A stretch of DNA of 64,000 nt from an uncultured Lachnospira sp. (GTDB lineage Bacteria; Bacillota; Clostridia; Lachnospirales; Lachnospiraceae): contig CAJUBU010000006.1 of assembly GCA_910585095.1 (NCBI GenBank), forward strand, positions 24,395 to 88,394. The letters are read 5' to 3'. The notes beneath the pieces were generated by a model. The model did not search any database and had not been told where the DNA came from. It saw only the letters and a program-made list of their open reading frames with translations. Numbering within the stretch: position 1 is the first letter of the stretch; each line of letters opens with the position of its first letter. Positions 9,184 to 17,699 of this stretch are shown here, piece by piece. The position numbers were made by a program, and so were the translations under genes.

Positions 9184-10198
9184 TTATCTCGTCACCTCCG
9201 CCTCTTGCAATAACAATCTCAGCAGAATCTTCAAGTTTCCTAATAACATTAACAATCTTTTGTTGTGCTTCTTCAACATCTTTCATACGAACAGGTCCCA
9301 TATATTCCATATCCTCCCTAATCATAACAGCAAGACGTTTAGAAAGGTTATTAAGAATAACATTTTGAACTTCCTCATTTGCACCCTTAAGTGCCAATGC
9401 AAGGTCTCCATTATCAACATCACGAAGAACTCTCTGAATTGCTCTGTCATCAAGAGTAAGGATATCCTCAAATACAAACATCTTCTTCCTGATTTCATCT
9501 GCTAATTCTGGTTCTTCAACCTCTAAGGTCTCCATAATATGTTTTTCTGTTCCTCTGTCAACCGAATTTAAAATGCTAACGATAGCATCAACGCCACCGA
9601 CCATTGTGTAATCCTGATTAACAAGAGAAGACAGTTTTCTTTCAAGTATCTTTTCAACCTGTTTAATAACATCTGGCGATGTTCTGTCCATCTGCGCAAT
9701 TCTCTTTGCAACATCCGCCTGCTTTTCAGGCGATAATGCCGAAACAACAAGAGATGATTGTGCTGGTGGTAAATAGGATAAAATTAATGCTATTGTCTGT
9801 GGATGTTCATCTTGAATAAAGTTCAACAACTGACTTGGGTCTGCTTTTCTAACAAATTCAAACGGTCGAACCTGAAGGCTTGCCGTAAGTTTACCAATAA
9901 CATCTCTTGCTTTTTCCTCACCAAGTGCTTTCTCCAAAAGCTCCTTAGCATAATTAATACCACCTTCAGCAATATATTGCTGCGCAAGACAAACTTCGTA
10001 AAACTCATTGAGTACAATCTCTTTCGTCTTTGGCGAAACACTGCTTGTATTTGCAATCTCAAGAGTCAATTGTTCAATCTCATCTTCCTTTAAATGTTTA
10101 AATATCTGTGCAGATTTTTCTGGTCCTAGCGCTATCAACAATGTAGCTGCTTTTTCAATTCCATCCATTTCCTTTTCTGCACTGGATGATTTAGCCAT
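9176..10198 (-). CDS. fliG: FliG, flagellar motor switch protein
   Basis: 340 residues. FliG carries the torque-generating surface and bridges the MS ring to FliM. An N-terminal domain with GIEKAATLLIALGPEKSAQI is followed by the middle-domain EHPQTIALILSYLPP motif at about 128. The C-terminal domain contains FVFEDILTLDDRAIQ and RVLRDVDNGDLALALKGA, the charged ridge that faces MotA. ATG 10198 was chosen over one at 10213 because GAGGT (10207-10211) sits 8 bases ahead of it and the family starts near here. It overlaps fliH by 8 bases. Confidence 0.95.
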   Translation of the reverse strand: MAKSSSAEKEMDGIEKAATLLIALGPEKSAQIFKHLKEDEIEQLTLEIANTSSVSPKTKEIVLNEFYEVCLAQQYIAEGGINYAKELLEKALGEEKARDVIGKLTASLQVRPFEFVRKADPSQLLNFIQDEHPQTIALILSYLPPAQSSLVVSALSPEKQADVAKRIAQMDRTSPDVIKQVEKILERKLSSLVNQDYTMVGGVDAIVSILNSVDRGTEKHIMETLEVEEPELADEIRKKMFVFEDILTLDDRAIQRVLRDVDNGDLALALKGANEEVQNVILNNLSKRLAVMIREDMEYMGPVRMKDVEEAQQKIVNVIRKLEDSAEIVIARGGGDEIIV

Positions 10199-10231
10199 AT
10201 CAAAACACCTCACTTATGTAACGGGCAAAAT

Positions 10232-11839
10232 TTATTCCCAGCCCTCATTTAACCAGTTACGTAACAACAATGCCACGGCTTCTGGATTTTCATCAACAAA
10301 TTTCTCAATAGCCTTTCTTGTCTCCGATTTCTCATTTTCAATAATTTCTTCAACACTAGGCTGATTCTCTCTCGCTGTAGCCAACATTTCCTCCACAGAC
10401 AACTCTGGTTCTGTTTCTTCCACTGTAAGAGGTCTTGCACTTCTGATAACAACAAATGCAAGCAATCCAAGTATAATTGCTGCAAGCGCAATCTGTAACC
10501 AGAATGTAACTGTATTAACCACGTTACTTGCAGGTGCATCCTCGAAAAATGGAACTTCATAGGCAATAACAGAAATATTGTTTCTAGGAACGCCCGTTCC
10601 TGCTGACAAAAAATCCAACCAAGTATCATCTACCTGCTGTGCGATTGATGCAGCATTGTCAATCTTAAACTGTTCCCATGTTGTTCCTTCCAACAAACCA
10701 AGCTCTTCAACTTCATTTTCATTATATATTCTATTCCTTATAAAGGATACTGCTAATGTTGAATTTTCTTTAACAATACTGCCAGGTTCTGTTGTTGTAG
10801 TGGTCACAAGAGTATTTGGCAAATATTTATATTTTTTTACGGAATATGTAGATGTGCTTCCATTGCCTGTATCAATATTATATGTTGTATCATCGGACAC
10901 TGTACCTGGCGCACCACTAGCCCCTGATGTTCCTTGTGACTCCTCCTCATAAGATTCCTCAAAGATTGCTTGGTCATCACCCTGTGTCGTATATTCAGTA
11001 GCAATTCTATTGACGGCATCCCAGTCAAGGTCAAAATCCAATGCCAAATATACCTCATTATATTGTCCTGTTGCTAAAAGTCCTCTTCTTAACTTGTTTG
11101 TAGTAGTTTCCTCAATCTGGGACTTATACTTTAATTTGCCTGCATAACTGACACCAGAATTAGAAGCGGCATTGCTTGGACCTGAATATAATGTATTTCC
11201 TTTATTATCAATAATTGTTATATTATTTGTCGTACTATTTCCAACGGCAGTGGCAATAAAATTTGCCATTCCCTCTGACACTTCATCGGAGATTCCTTTT
11301 GATGTATCCAGACAGACTGCAACTGATGTTTCTGATGCAACTGCATAAAAAGAATTAGAAGCCTCTGGTATAGAAACGGTTACAGTAGCACTTTTTACAC
11401 CATCTATCAACGACAAATCACTTGCAAACTTTGATTCAAGATAGTGTTGATACTGCTTTGTCTTATCAGACTCCGTTGTGGTAAAACTGCTTTCCATCGC
11501 ATCTTGAAATGTATAACCATCTGGCTGTACATCCTCCGATGCAATCAGCATCTTTGCATTGGTAAGATTATTTTTATCTACTTTAACGACTAACGTATTG
11601 TCTTCAACTACATTCTTAATATTATTTTCATTGAGAAGTGAAATAACACTGTTTAATTCTGAATAGTCCTTACATGTGGTTAATACCTGATAATTTGGTC
11701 TTGTCACAACAAATACAATAATACCAATTGCTATAGCAACCGCAGCAATCGCACTGAGCAACACAGTCTTTTGTTTTTTTGTCCAGCTTTTCCAGGTCTC
11801 AACGATTTGGTTAGTTATACCTTTAAACCTCTCAGCCAT
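10232..11839 (-). CDS. fliF: FliF, flagellar MS-ring protein
   Basis: 535 residues. It builds the membrane ring that houses the export gate. One membrane helix lies near the N-terminus (about 28-47, LLSAIAAVAIAIGIIVFVV) and one near the C-terminus (about 442-464). Between them are the ring-building domains, including the YscJ/FliF-type segment YQHYLESKFASDLSLIDGV near 125-145. The end, VDENPEAVALLLRNWLNEG, is the conserved FliG-binding tail. AAGGAGCG precedes the ATG. fliE lies just upstream and fliG just downstream. Confidence 0.95.
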   Translation of the reverse strand: MAERFKGITNQIVETWKSWTKKQKTVLLSAIAAVAIAIGIIVFVVTRPNYQVLTTCKDYSELNSVISLLNENNIKNVVEDNTLVVKVDKNNLTNAKMLIASEDVQPDGYTFQDAMESSFTTTESDKTKQYQHYLESKFASDLSLIDGVKSATVTVSIPEASNSFYAVASETSVAVCLDTSKGISDEVSEGMANFIATAVGNSTTNNITIIDNKGNTLYSGPSNAASNSGVSYAGKLKYKSQIEETTTNKLRRGLLATGQYNEVYLALDFDLDWDAVNRIATEYTTQGDDQAIFEESYEEESQGTSGASGAPGTVSDDTTYNIDTGNGSTSTYSVKKYKYLPNTLVTTTTTEPGSIVKENSTLAVSFIRNRIYNENEVEELGLLEGTTWEQFKIDNAASIAQQVDDTWLDFLSAGTGVPRNNISVIAYEVPFFEDAPASNVVNTVTFWLQIALAAIILGLLAFVVIRSARPLTVEETEPELSVEEMLATARENQPSVEEIIENEKSETRKAIEKFVDENPEAVALLLRNWLNEGWE

Positions 11840-11854
11840 TTATCTTAACGCTCC

Positions 11855-12187
11855 TTAAATCTGCATGTTCATTAGCTCTTTATAAGCTTCTATTGCTTTG
11901 TCTCTCACTGCAACGGTAAACTGTAATGCAATGTTAGCCTGTTGCTGATATGCACCCAATTCATGAGGATTTGTAAGCTTTCCTATCGCCCAATCAACCT
12001 GTGCCTGCTGTGCTTGCTGAATATATGTATTGGTACTCTCCACCAGTCCTGCTGCCGCATTAAAAATACTATCAAATGTACCATCTGATGACTTACCAGA
12101 ACTAATTGTTGCGGACTGTCTCATTGCATCTGTAACTTTATTTGCATAGTCTGTCCCTAGACCATTAATTGCCTGTGTTATATTCAT
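11855..12187 (-). CDS. fliE: FliE, MS ring-rod junction protein
   Basis: 110 residues from ATG 12187 (MNITQAINGL). An in-frame ATG at 12214 would add nine residues. Neither has a strong ribosome site, so the start is uncertain and was set by family length. The C-terminal half has VESTNTYIQQAQQAQVDWAI, then NPHELGAYQQQANIALQFTV and a final VRDKAIEAYKELMNMQI. This is the classic FliE pattern of two helices that join the MS ring to the FlgB rod. It lies between flgC and fliF. Confidence 0.9.
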   Translation of the reverse strand: MNITQAINGLGTDYANKVTDAMRQSATISSGKSSDGTFDSIFNAAAGLVESTNTYIQQAQQAQVDWAIGKLTNPHELGAYQQQANIALQFTVAVRDKAIEAYKELMNMQI

Positions 12188-12303
12188 TGTTATTCTGCTA
12201 CTAAAAACATACATAAAAATGTATATAATAGCTTTTCCTTTCCCAGATTTTAATATTTTTTGCTCTTTGTTTTCAGGTCTTGACCATCATTATACGAACT
12301 TCA

Positions 12304-12786
12304 TTATGTCTGACCAATGCTTAACCCTTTACTTGCCATCGCCTTGCTCGCATTAAATGCAGATATATTCGCCTCATAAGAACGTGAAGCATCGATTAAA
12401 TCGGTCATTTCTTGAACAACATTTACATTTGGATATGTAACATAACCATTATCGTCTGCATCTGGGTGAGAAGGGTCATACACCATATTCATATCCGTTG
12501 ATGTATCTTCATACACGGATGTAACTTTTACGCCATCGCCCAGTCTTCCTCCACACGCATTTTTTAATACACTGGCAAATGAAGAACCGTTTGCATTTGC
12601 TCCCTGAATTGCTGTTGCTGCCGATAACGTCTTTTCTGTAAATATTACCGATTTTCTCACATAAGGCGTGCCTTTCGATGTCCTAGTTGTATGGGAATTT
12701 GCTATATTTTCAGAAATGACATCGGTTCTTAACTGCTGTGCTGTCATTCCTGACGCGCTTATATTAAAAGCTGTAAACATGGACAT
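12304..12786 (-). CDS. flgC: FlgC, flagellar proximal rod protein
   Basis: 160 residues. The N-terminal axial motif is FNISASGMTAQQLRTDVIS followed by ENIANS. The C-terminal YVTYPNVNVVQEMTDLIDA followed by SRSYEANISAFNASKAM is the FlgC/FlgG-type end. Both helices pack in the rod core. GGAGGAAAAG lies at the right distance from the ATG. flgB is 15 bases upstream. It is exported by the flagellar type III system without a signal peptide. Confidence 0.94.
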   Translation of the reverse strand: MSMFTAFNISASGMTAQQLRTDVISENIANSHTTRTSKGTPYVRKSVIFTEKTLSAATAIQGANANGSSFASVLKNACGGRLGDGVKVTSVYEDTSTDMNMVYDPSHPDADDNGYVTYPNVNVVQEMTDLIDASRSYEANISAFNASKAMASKGLSIGQT

Positions 12787-12801
12787 AATCTTTTCCTCCC
12801 A

Positions 12802-13194
12802 TTATTTCAATACCATCTTAAATCTGCTAAACTCATTGTTCATACTATCAATAAGTGCATTATAATTAATCTGTTCTGCTGCTAATTCAGCATTTTCTGT
12901 TGATATATCTACATTATTGCCATCTAAGCGATAGGATAATGTAGCATTATCTGTGTATGTCCTATAAGTAACCATTGATGTATCTACATGATTCACTCTC
13001 TGCGTAAGCGTCGTATATGGTCGTCCAGCCTGTTCTATAGCTGAATTAAGATACGACTTAAACTCAACATCTTTTCTTTTATATCCTGGTGTACTCCCAT
13101 TGGCAATATTATTTACGAGTACTTCTTCCCTAGCCCAACTTGCATTTGCTGCTGCATTAAGGACATCTACATATCCAAAAATATTAGCGTTCAT
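12802..13194 (-). CDS. flgB: FlgB, flagellar proximal rod protein
   Basis: 130 residues, the normal FlgB length. The N-terminus has LNAAANASWAREEVLVNNIA and then GSTPGYKRKDVEF, the rod-protein signature. The C-terminus has the shorter NAELAAEQINYNALIDSMN helix. It is the first gene of the large flagellar operon that runs to the left edge. A GGGGTG ribosome site precedes the ATG. A 323-base gap separates it from codY, which leaves room for the operon promoter and control sites. Confidence 0.93.
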   Translation of the reverse strand: MNANIFGYVDVLNAAANASWAREEVLVNNIANGSTPGYKRKDVEFKSYLNSAIEQAGRPYTTLTQRVNHVDTSMVTYRTYTDNATLSYRLDGNNVDISTENAELAAEQINYNALIDSMNNEFSRFKMVLK

Positions 13195-13222
13195 ATTGAC
13201 ACCCCTTTCATACTAACTCAAT

Positions 13223-13251
13223 ATTATAAAATATTGTTAAGCAAAAATAAA
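13223..13251 (-). promoter_or_regulatory. Possible promoter of the flagellar operon
   Basis: On the minus strand a perfect TATAAT (13228-13223) lies 28 bases upstream of the flgB ATG. A weak TTTATT (13251-13246) stands 17 bases further up. I see no convincing flagellar sigma-28 element of the TAAA-N15-GCCGATAA type. The -10 is embedded in an AT-rich palindrome (AATATTTTATAATATT), so chance is a real possibility. Confidence 0.3.
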
Positions 13252-13419
13252 GCCTTTTTTTAGATTACTTTAAGATTTCCATATAAAACCAATCTTTAAT
13301 CAAACGTTCTACAGCCTTACTATATGTGGATTCACTCTTGTAACATTACCAATATACAAATTCTAACCAGAAATTGGCTTTCAATACATTACCCAGTTTA
13401 TTGCCTATGGAAATAAATC

Positions 13420-13466
13420 AAGGATGCAGCCAGCACTGAGCAACACTCAATTATGGTGTCATCCTT
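13420..13466 (-). terminator. Hairpin downstream of codY, possible terminator
   Basis: It lies in the 323-base codY-flgB gap. AAGGATG (13420-13426) and CATCCTT (13460-13466) pair perfectly, and CC/GG pairs continue inward across a small internal loop. On the minus strand GATTTATTT follows, a weak T-rich tail, 52 bases past the codY stop. It may end codY transcription before flgB. The rest of the gap shows no reading frame with a ribosome site. Confidence 0.4.
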
Positions 13467-13517
13467 AAACATAACCTATTCCATTTTTTAAGAAACTAAA
13501 CCATGTAAATAACACAG

Positions 13518-14291
13518 TTACTTTTCATTATACTTTTCTAGTTCTTGCAAAACAACATCATTGACAACTTTTATGTATGTTCCTTTCATACCCGACGATT
13601 TTGATTCAATCACCCCTGCACTTTCAAACTTTCTAAGTGCATTGACAATCACAGACCTTGTGATACCAACTTTATCAGCTATCTTGCTGGCAACTAATAT
13701 TCCTTCCATACCATCTAATTCCTTAAATATATGTTTAATAGCTTCCAATTCTGATGTTGATAATGTTTTAATTGCCGATTTGACAATTTGCTTTTTTCTG
13801 ATAAATGCTGCATTCTCTTCATTGACTGAACGCAGCATCTCCAACCCAACTACAGTTGTCCCATACTCACACAATATAATATCATCAATCTCATATTGTG
13901 TATCTTTCTTATACATAAACAATGTTCCCAACCGCTCTCCTGCCATTTCAATTGGCGTCAAAAGCGCTTGAAACTTCTTTATATTTTCATCAGCAAAGCC
14001 TAAAGTTGAAAGATTAACATTTTCTTTTGTAGATAATACACTGAGTAATCGTTCATTAAGCATATTGTCAATAAATGTTCCCACCTTATTTAAAACAAGT
14101 TCACTTATGACCTCTATACCCTTATAAAATCCTGTACCTAAAACCTTTCCTTTTTTGCTGACTACAAGTATATTTGATTCTAAAATACTACTCAAAACAT
14201 CACATATATCAGTAAACTCTATTCTGTTAGAATTATTATTGTGTAGTAATTTATTAATTTTTCTAGTCTTATCAAGTAATTGTACACTCAT
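13518..14291 (-). CDS. codY: CodY, GTP- and branched-chain amino acid-sensing repressor
   Basis: 257 residues. It begins MSVQLLDKTRKINKLLHNNN, the classic CodY start. The ATG at 14291 has GGAGGT at a good distance, whereas an upstream frame start at 14309 does not. Residues 1-160 form the GAF-type sensor for Ile, Leu and Val. The C-terminal winged helix (about 200-250) has VASKIADKVGITRSVIVNAL followed by RKFESAGVIESKS, the recognition helix. It represses biosynthetic, transport and often motility genes when nutrients are plentiful. Here it sits between topA and the flagellar operon, and a leu-ilv operon lies elsewhere in the window. Confidence 0.96.
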   Translation of the reverse strand: MSVQLLDKTRKINKLLHNNNSNRIEFTDICDVLSSILESNILVVSKKGKVLGTGFYKGIEVISELVLNKVGTFIDNMLNERLLSVLSTKENVNLSTLGFADENIKKFQALLTPIEMAGERLGTLFMYKKDTQYEIDDIILCEYGTTVVGLEMLRSVNEENAAFIRKKQIVKSAIKTLSTSELEAIKHIFKELDGMEGILVASKIADKVGITRSVIVNALRKFESAGVIESKSSGMKGTYIKVVNDVVLQELEKYNEK

Positions 14292-14335
14292 TTGTATATC
14301 TACCTCCATCTGTGTGCCATTACTCTTACTCTACT

Positions 14336-14364
14336 ACTCTAGCACATTTGTGTAAAAATTTCAA
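14336..14364 (-). promoter_or_regulatory. SigA-type promoter for codY
   Basis: On the minus strand TTGAAA (14364-14359), a 17-base spacer and TAGAGT (14341-14336) are present. The spacer ends TGC, giving an extended -10 (TGCTAGAGT). Initiation would fall near 14329, about 38 bases ahead of the codY ATG at 14291. Confidence 0.5.
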
Positions 14365-14429
14365 CATTATGCACATTCTTTTCTGAATTTTTTATAATTT
14401 TATATACAATTTCCCGCAAATGCTTGTTC

Positions 14430-16547
14430 TTAACTTTCATCCTTTTCACTGTTTTTGACCTCAACATAGCCGCAATTATTGTCTGCACATGCCAGCTTAT
14501 TTCCCTTTTCCACCATATAATTGCCACATTGCGGACATTTTTTATTCACTGGTTTTTGCCATGTCATAAAACCACACTCTGAATTATTTTCACAACCAAA
14601 ATATCGTCTTCCTTTTTTAGTCTTTCTAAGGACAACTTCTTTGCCACACAAAGGACATGAAACGCCTATTTTTTCAAGATAAGGTTTCGTATTGCGACAA
14701 TCTGGAAAATTTGGACAGCCAAGAAATTTGCCGTGTGGTCCATATTTAACAACCATGTTGCTTCCACATAACTCACACACAACATCACTGACTTCATCTT
14801 CAATTTTGACATTCTCCAGTTCTTTCTCTGCATTTACGACAGCGTCATCTAAATCTGGATAAAAATTTCTTATAACTTCTTTCCATTTTACATTTCCCTC
14901 CTCAACACTGTCTAAAAGTGTTTCCATATTTGCTGTAAAATTCACGTCAACAATTGAGGTAAATGCTTTTTTCATAATATTGTTAACAGCTTCACCAAGT
15001 TCTGTAACATATAAATTTTTATTTTCTTTTGCAACATAATGTCTGGAAATAATTGTTGTTATGGTAGGTGCATATGTGCTTGGTCTGCCTATCCCTAACT
15101 CTTCAAGCTGTTTTACTAATGAAGCTTCTGTATAATGTGCAGGAGGTTGTGTAAAATGCTGCTCACCTTGAATATCAATCAGCTTTAGATCAGAATTTTC
15201 ATCAAGTCCTTTTAACAACAAACGGTTTTCTTCTTGCTCATCAGGTTCTTTGTATACAGACATAAATCCATCAAACTTTATTTTTGAAGAAGAAACACTA
15301 AAACGATATAATCCTGCAGCTATTTTTACAGTCATTGTCTCATAGATAGCACAACTCATCTGACTGGCTACAAACCGTTTCCATATCAGTTGATATAATC
15401 TTAACTGCTCGCGTGATAAAGATTCCTTCAAAACAGCAGGTGATAAAGATATATCAGTCGGTCTTATTGCTTCATGTGCATCTTGAATTTTTTTTGTCGT
15501 CTTTACACTTTTCTTTTTATCTGTAAGATATTTTTTATCTGTAAGATTTTTTGTGTCTACAAGATATTGTTCGCCATAATTTTCCTTGATATATTCAGCA
15601 GCTATACCAACTGCATCGTCTGAAATTCTTGTTGAATCTGTACGAAGATATGTTATAACGCCAACTGTTCCATTTCCTTTAATATCAATTCCTTCATAAA
15701 GCTGCTGCGCAATTCTCATCGTTTTTTGCGTAGAAAAATTCAATTGTTTGGATGCTTCCTGCTGTAATGTACTTGTAGTAAATGGCAATGGCGCTTTTTT
15801 TACCCTCTCACCGCGCTTTATACTTTCTATCACAAATTCGCAATCTCTTACAGCATCAACTATGGTCTGCATCTGTTCCTTGTTCTTTATATCAATCTTT
15901 CCTTTTTCATCACCATAAAATTTAGCTGCTAATGGCTTTTTTTCACCTTTTACTTTTAGGTTTGCATTAATTGTCCAATATTCATCTGGTATAAAAGAAT
16001 TAATCTCCTCTTCTCGGTCACATATAATACGAAGAGCAACGGACTGAACTCGTCCTGCACTTAATCCTCTCTTTACTTTCGCCCATAAAAGCGGACTTAT
16101 CTTATAGCCGACCATACGATCTAACACACGTCTGGACTGTTGTGCATCAACAAGATTCATATTAATTTTTTTTGCATTTTTTAACGATGCTTTCACCGCG
16201 TTTTTTGTTATCTCATTAAATGTTATTCTATAAATATCTTTGTCTTCTAGTTTTAAAGCTTTTGCCAAATGCCACGAAATAGCTTCACCTTCTCGGTCTG
16301 GGTCTGTTGCAAGATAGACTTTATCTGCCTTTTTGGCATGCTTTCTCAATGTTGCAAGAATATCTCCCTTGCCTCTTATTGTTATATACTTTGGTTCAAA
16401 ATCATTTTCTATATCAACACCCATCTGACTTTTTGGCAAATCACGTACATGCCCTTGAGAAGCCATCACTTCATAATTAGTTCCAAGAAATTTTTTAATT
16501 GTTTTAACTTTTGCTGGAGACTCTACAATCACCAAATACTTTGCCAT
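14430..16547 (-). CDS. topA: DNA topoisomerase I
   Basis: 705 residues. A type IA enzyme that relaxes negative supercoils. The TOPRIM domain at the N-terminus begins MAKYLVIVESPAK and includes ATDPDREGEAISWHL. The active-site tyrosine lies in GVITYLRTDSTRISDDAV near residue 300. The C-terminus has three four-cysteine zinc modules: CELCG with CPNFPDC, CPLCG with CENNSEC, and CPQCG with CADNNC. Length and domains match Firmicute TopA. dprA lies directly upstream and codY downstream, as in related Clostridia. Confidence 0.97.
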   Translation of the reverse strand: MAKYLVIVESPAKVKTIKKFLGTNYEVMASQGHVRDLPKSQMGVDIENDFEPKYITIRGKGDILATLRKHAKKADKVYLATDPDREGEAISWHLAKALKLEDKDIYRITFNEITKNAVKASLKNAKKINMNLVDAQQSRRVLDRMVGYKISPLLWAKVKRGLSAGRVQSVALRIICDREEEINSFIPDEYWTINANLKVKGEKKPLAAKFYGDEKGKIDIKNKEQMQTIVDAVRDCEFVIESIKRGERVKKAPLPFTTSTLQQEASKQLNFSTQKTMRIAQQLYEGIDIKGNGTVGVITYLRTDSTRISDDAVGIAAEYIKENYGEQYLVDTKNLTDKKYLTDKKKSVKTTKKIQDAHEAIRPTDISLSPAVLKESLSREQLRLYQLIWKRFVASQMSCAIYETMTVKIAAGLYRFSVSSSKIKFDGFMSVYKEPDEQEENRLLLKGLDENSDLKLIDIQGEQHFTQPPAHYTEASLVKQLEELGIGRPSTYAPTITTIISRHYVAKENKNLYVTELGEAVNNIMKKAFTSIVDVNFTANMETLLDSVEEGNVKWKEVIRNFYPDLDDAVVNAEKELENVKIEDEVSDVVCELCGSNMVVKYGPHGKFLGCPNFPDCRNTKPYLEKIGVSCPLCGKEVVLRKTKKGRRYFGCENNSECGFMTWQKPVNKKCPQCGNYMVEKGNKLACADNNCGYVEVKNSEKDES

Positions 16548-16571
16548 CTTTGTTTTTTCCTTCCGCCAAGT

Positions 16572-17699
16572 TTACAAACTGTTTCTTATATAACGATTAT
16601 GTCCAACCTCTTTAATATATCCATTTAATTGCAATTCAAGCAAAATTTGTATTGTGCGTTGAATGTCAAGCCCCGACCATCTGACAATTTCTTCAAGGCT
16701 TATCGGACACAAGCCGAGTAAACTATACAACATATTTTTTTCACTTGCAAGAACATTTATTTTTTCATACTCATTTTTTTCAGAATATTTTAAATCTGAA
16801 TGGTCTATTTCACTGTTTTTTATCCATTTTGTTACAAAACTGCTAAATCTAATATCTTCTGGATTGGTGATAACCATTGCTCCCTGTTTGATAAGTTCAT
16901 TACAGCCCTCACTTAAAATATCTCCTATCCTTCCAGGAACCGCCATCACTTCTTTATTTTGTTCCAATGCCAAATCAACCGTAATTAAAGAACCACTTTT
17001 CTTTTTTGCCTCCACTACAATCACTACATCAGCCAGCCCACTGATAATCCTATTTCTTACAGGAAAATTGGCAGGTATGGGTCTTGTGCCTGGTGGATAT
17101 TCCGAAATAACACCACCATTTTGTATTATATTGGAAAACAATTCAATATTTTGGCTTGGATAACAAATATCCACTCCGCATCCCAATACAGCACAAGTAT
17201 ATCCATCTCCTGCAAGACAGCCTTTATGACCTGCTGTATCAATTCCTGCTGCCATTCCACTGATAACTTGTATCCCCATATGTGCAAAATGTTCACCCAG
17301 CATCGCTGCTACACTTCTCCCATATTCCGTACAATTTCTAGCACCAATAATAGCAACAGACACCCTATTTTCACTTGGCAATTTGCCCCGCACATACAAA
17401 CAAGCAGGAGAATCATACAATTCTTTTAATTTTGATGGATACTTATCACTTTTTATATGCACAAACTGTATATCAGTATGACACATTTTAGTAAACGCAT
17501 TATATATATCAACATCATCTTTACTTTTTATAATTCTATTCACATCACCACGATGTAAACCCTTAATATTATATAATACCGATGCACTGGCATTATATGC
17601 TGTTTTTGCATCATTTAAGCTGCCAATAATTGCTTTTATTTTCATACAGCCAATACCTGAAATATTGCAGAGCCAAAACCAATAAAAATCGTCTTCCAT
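16572..17699 (-). CDS. dprA: DprA, DNA processing protein
   Basis: 375 residues. DprA loads RecA on incoming single-stranded DNA during transformation and is widely retained in Firmicutes not known to be competent. The Rossmann-like core has SVAIIGARNCTEYGRSVA and VISGMAAGIDTAGHKGCL at about 115-160, then a C-terminal winged helix. ATG 17699 is preferred to a GTG at 17702 because AGGGGTG is correctly spaced. It overlaps the comM stop by one base (TGATG). comM, dprA and topA probably form one unit. Confidence 0.93.
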   Translation of the reverse strand: MEDDFYWFWLCNISGIGCMKIKAIIGSLNDAKTAYNASASVLYNIKGLHRGDVNRIIKSKDDVDIYNAFTKMCHTDIQFVHIKSDKYPSKLKELYDSPACLYVRGKLPSENRVSVAIIGARNCTEYGRSVAAMLGEHFAHMGIQVISGMAAGIDTAGHKGCLAGDGYTCAVLGCGVDICYPSQNIELFSNIIQNGGVISEYPPGTRPIPANFPVRNRIISGLADVVIVVEAKKKSGSLITVDLALEQNKEVMAVPGRIGDILSEGCNELIKQGAMVITNPEDIRFSSFVTKWIKNSEIDHSDLKYSEKNEYEKINVLASEKNMLYSLLGLCPISLEEIVRWSGLDIQRTIQILLELQLNGYIKEVGHNRYIRNSL

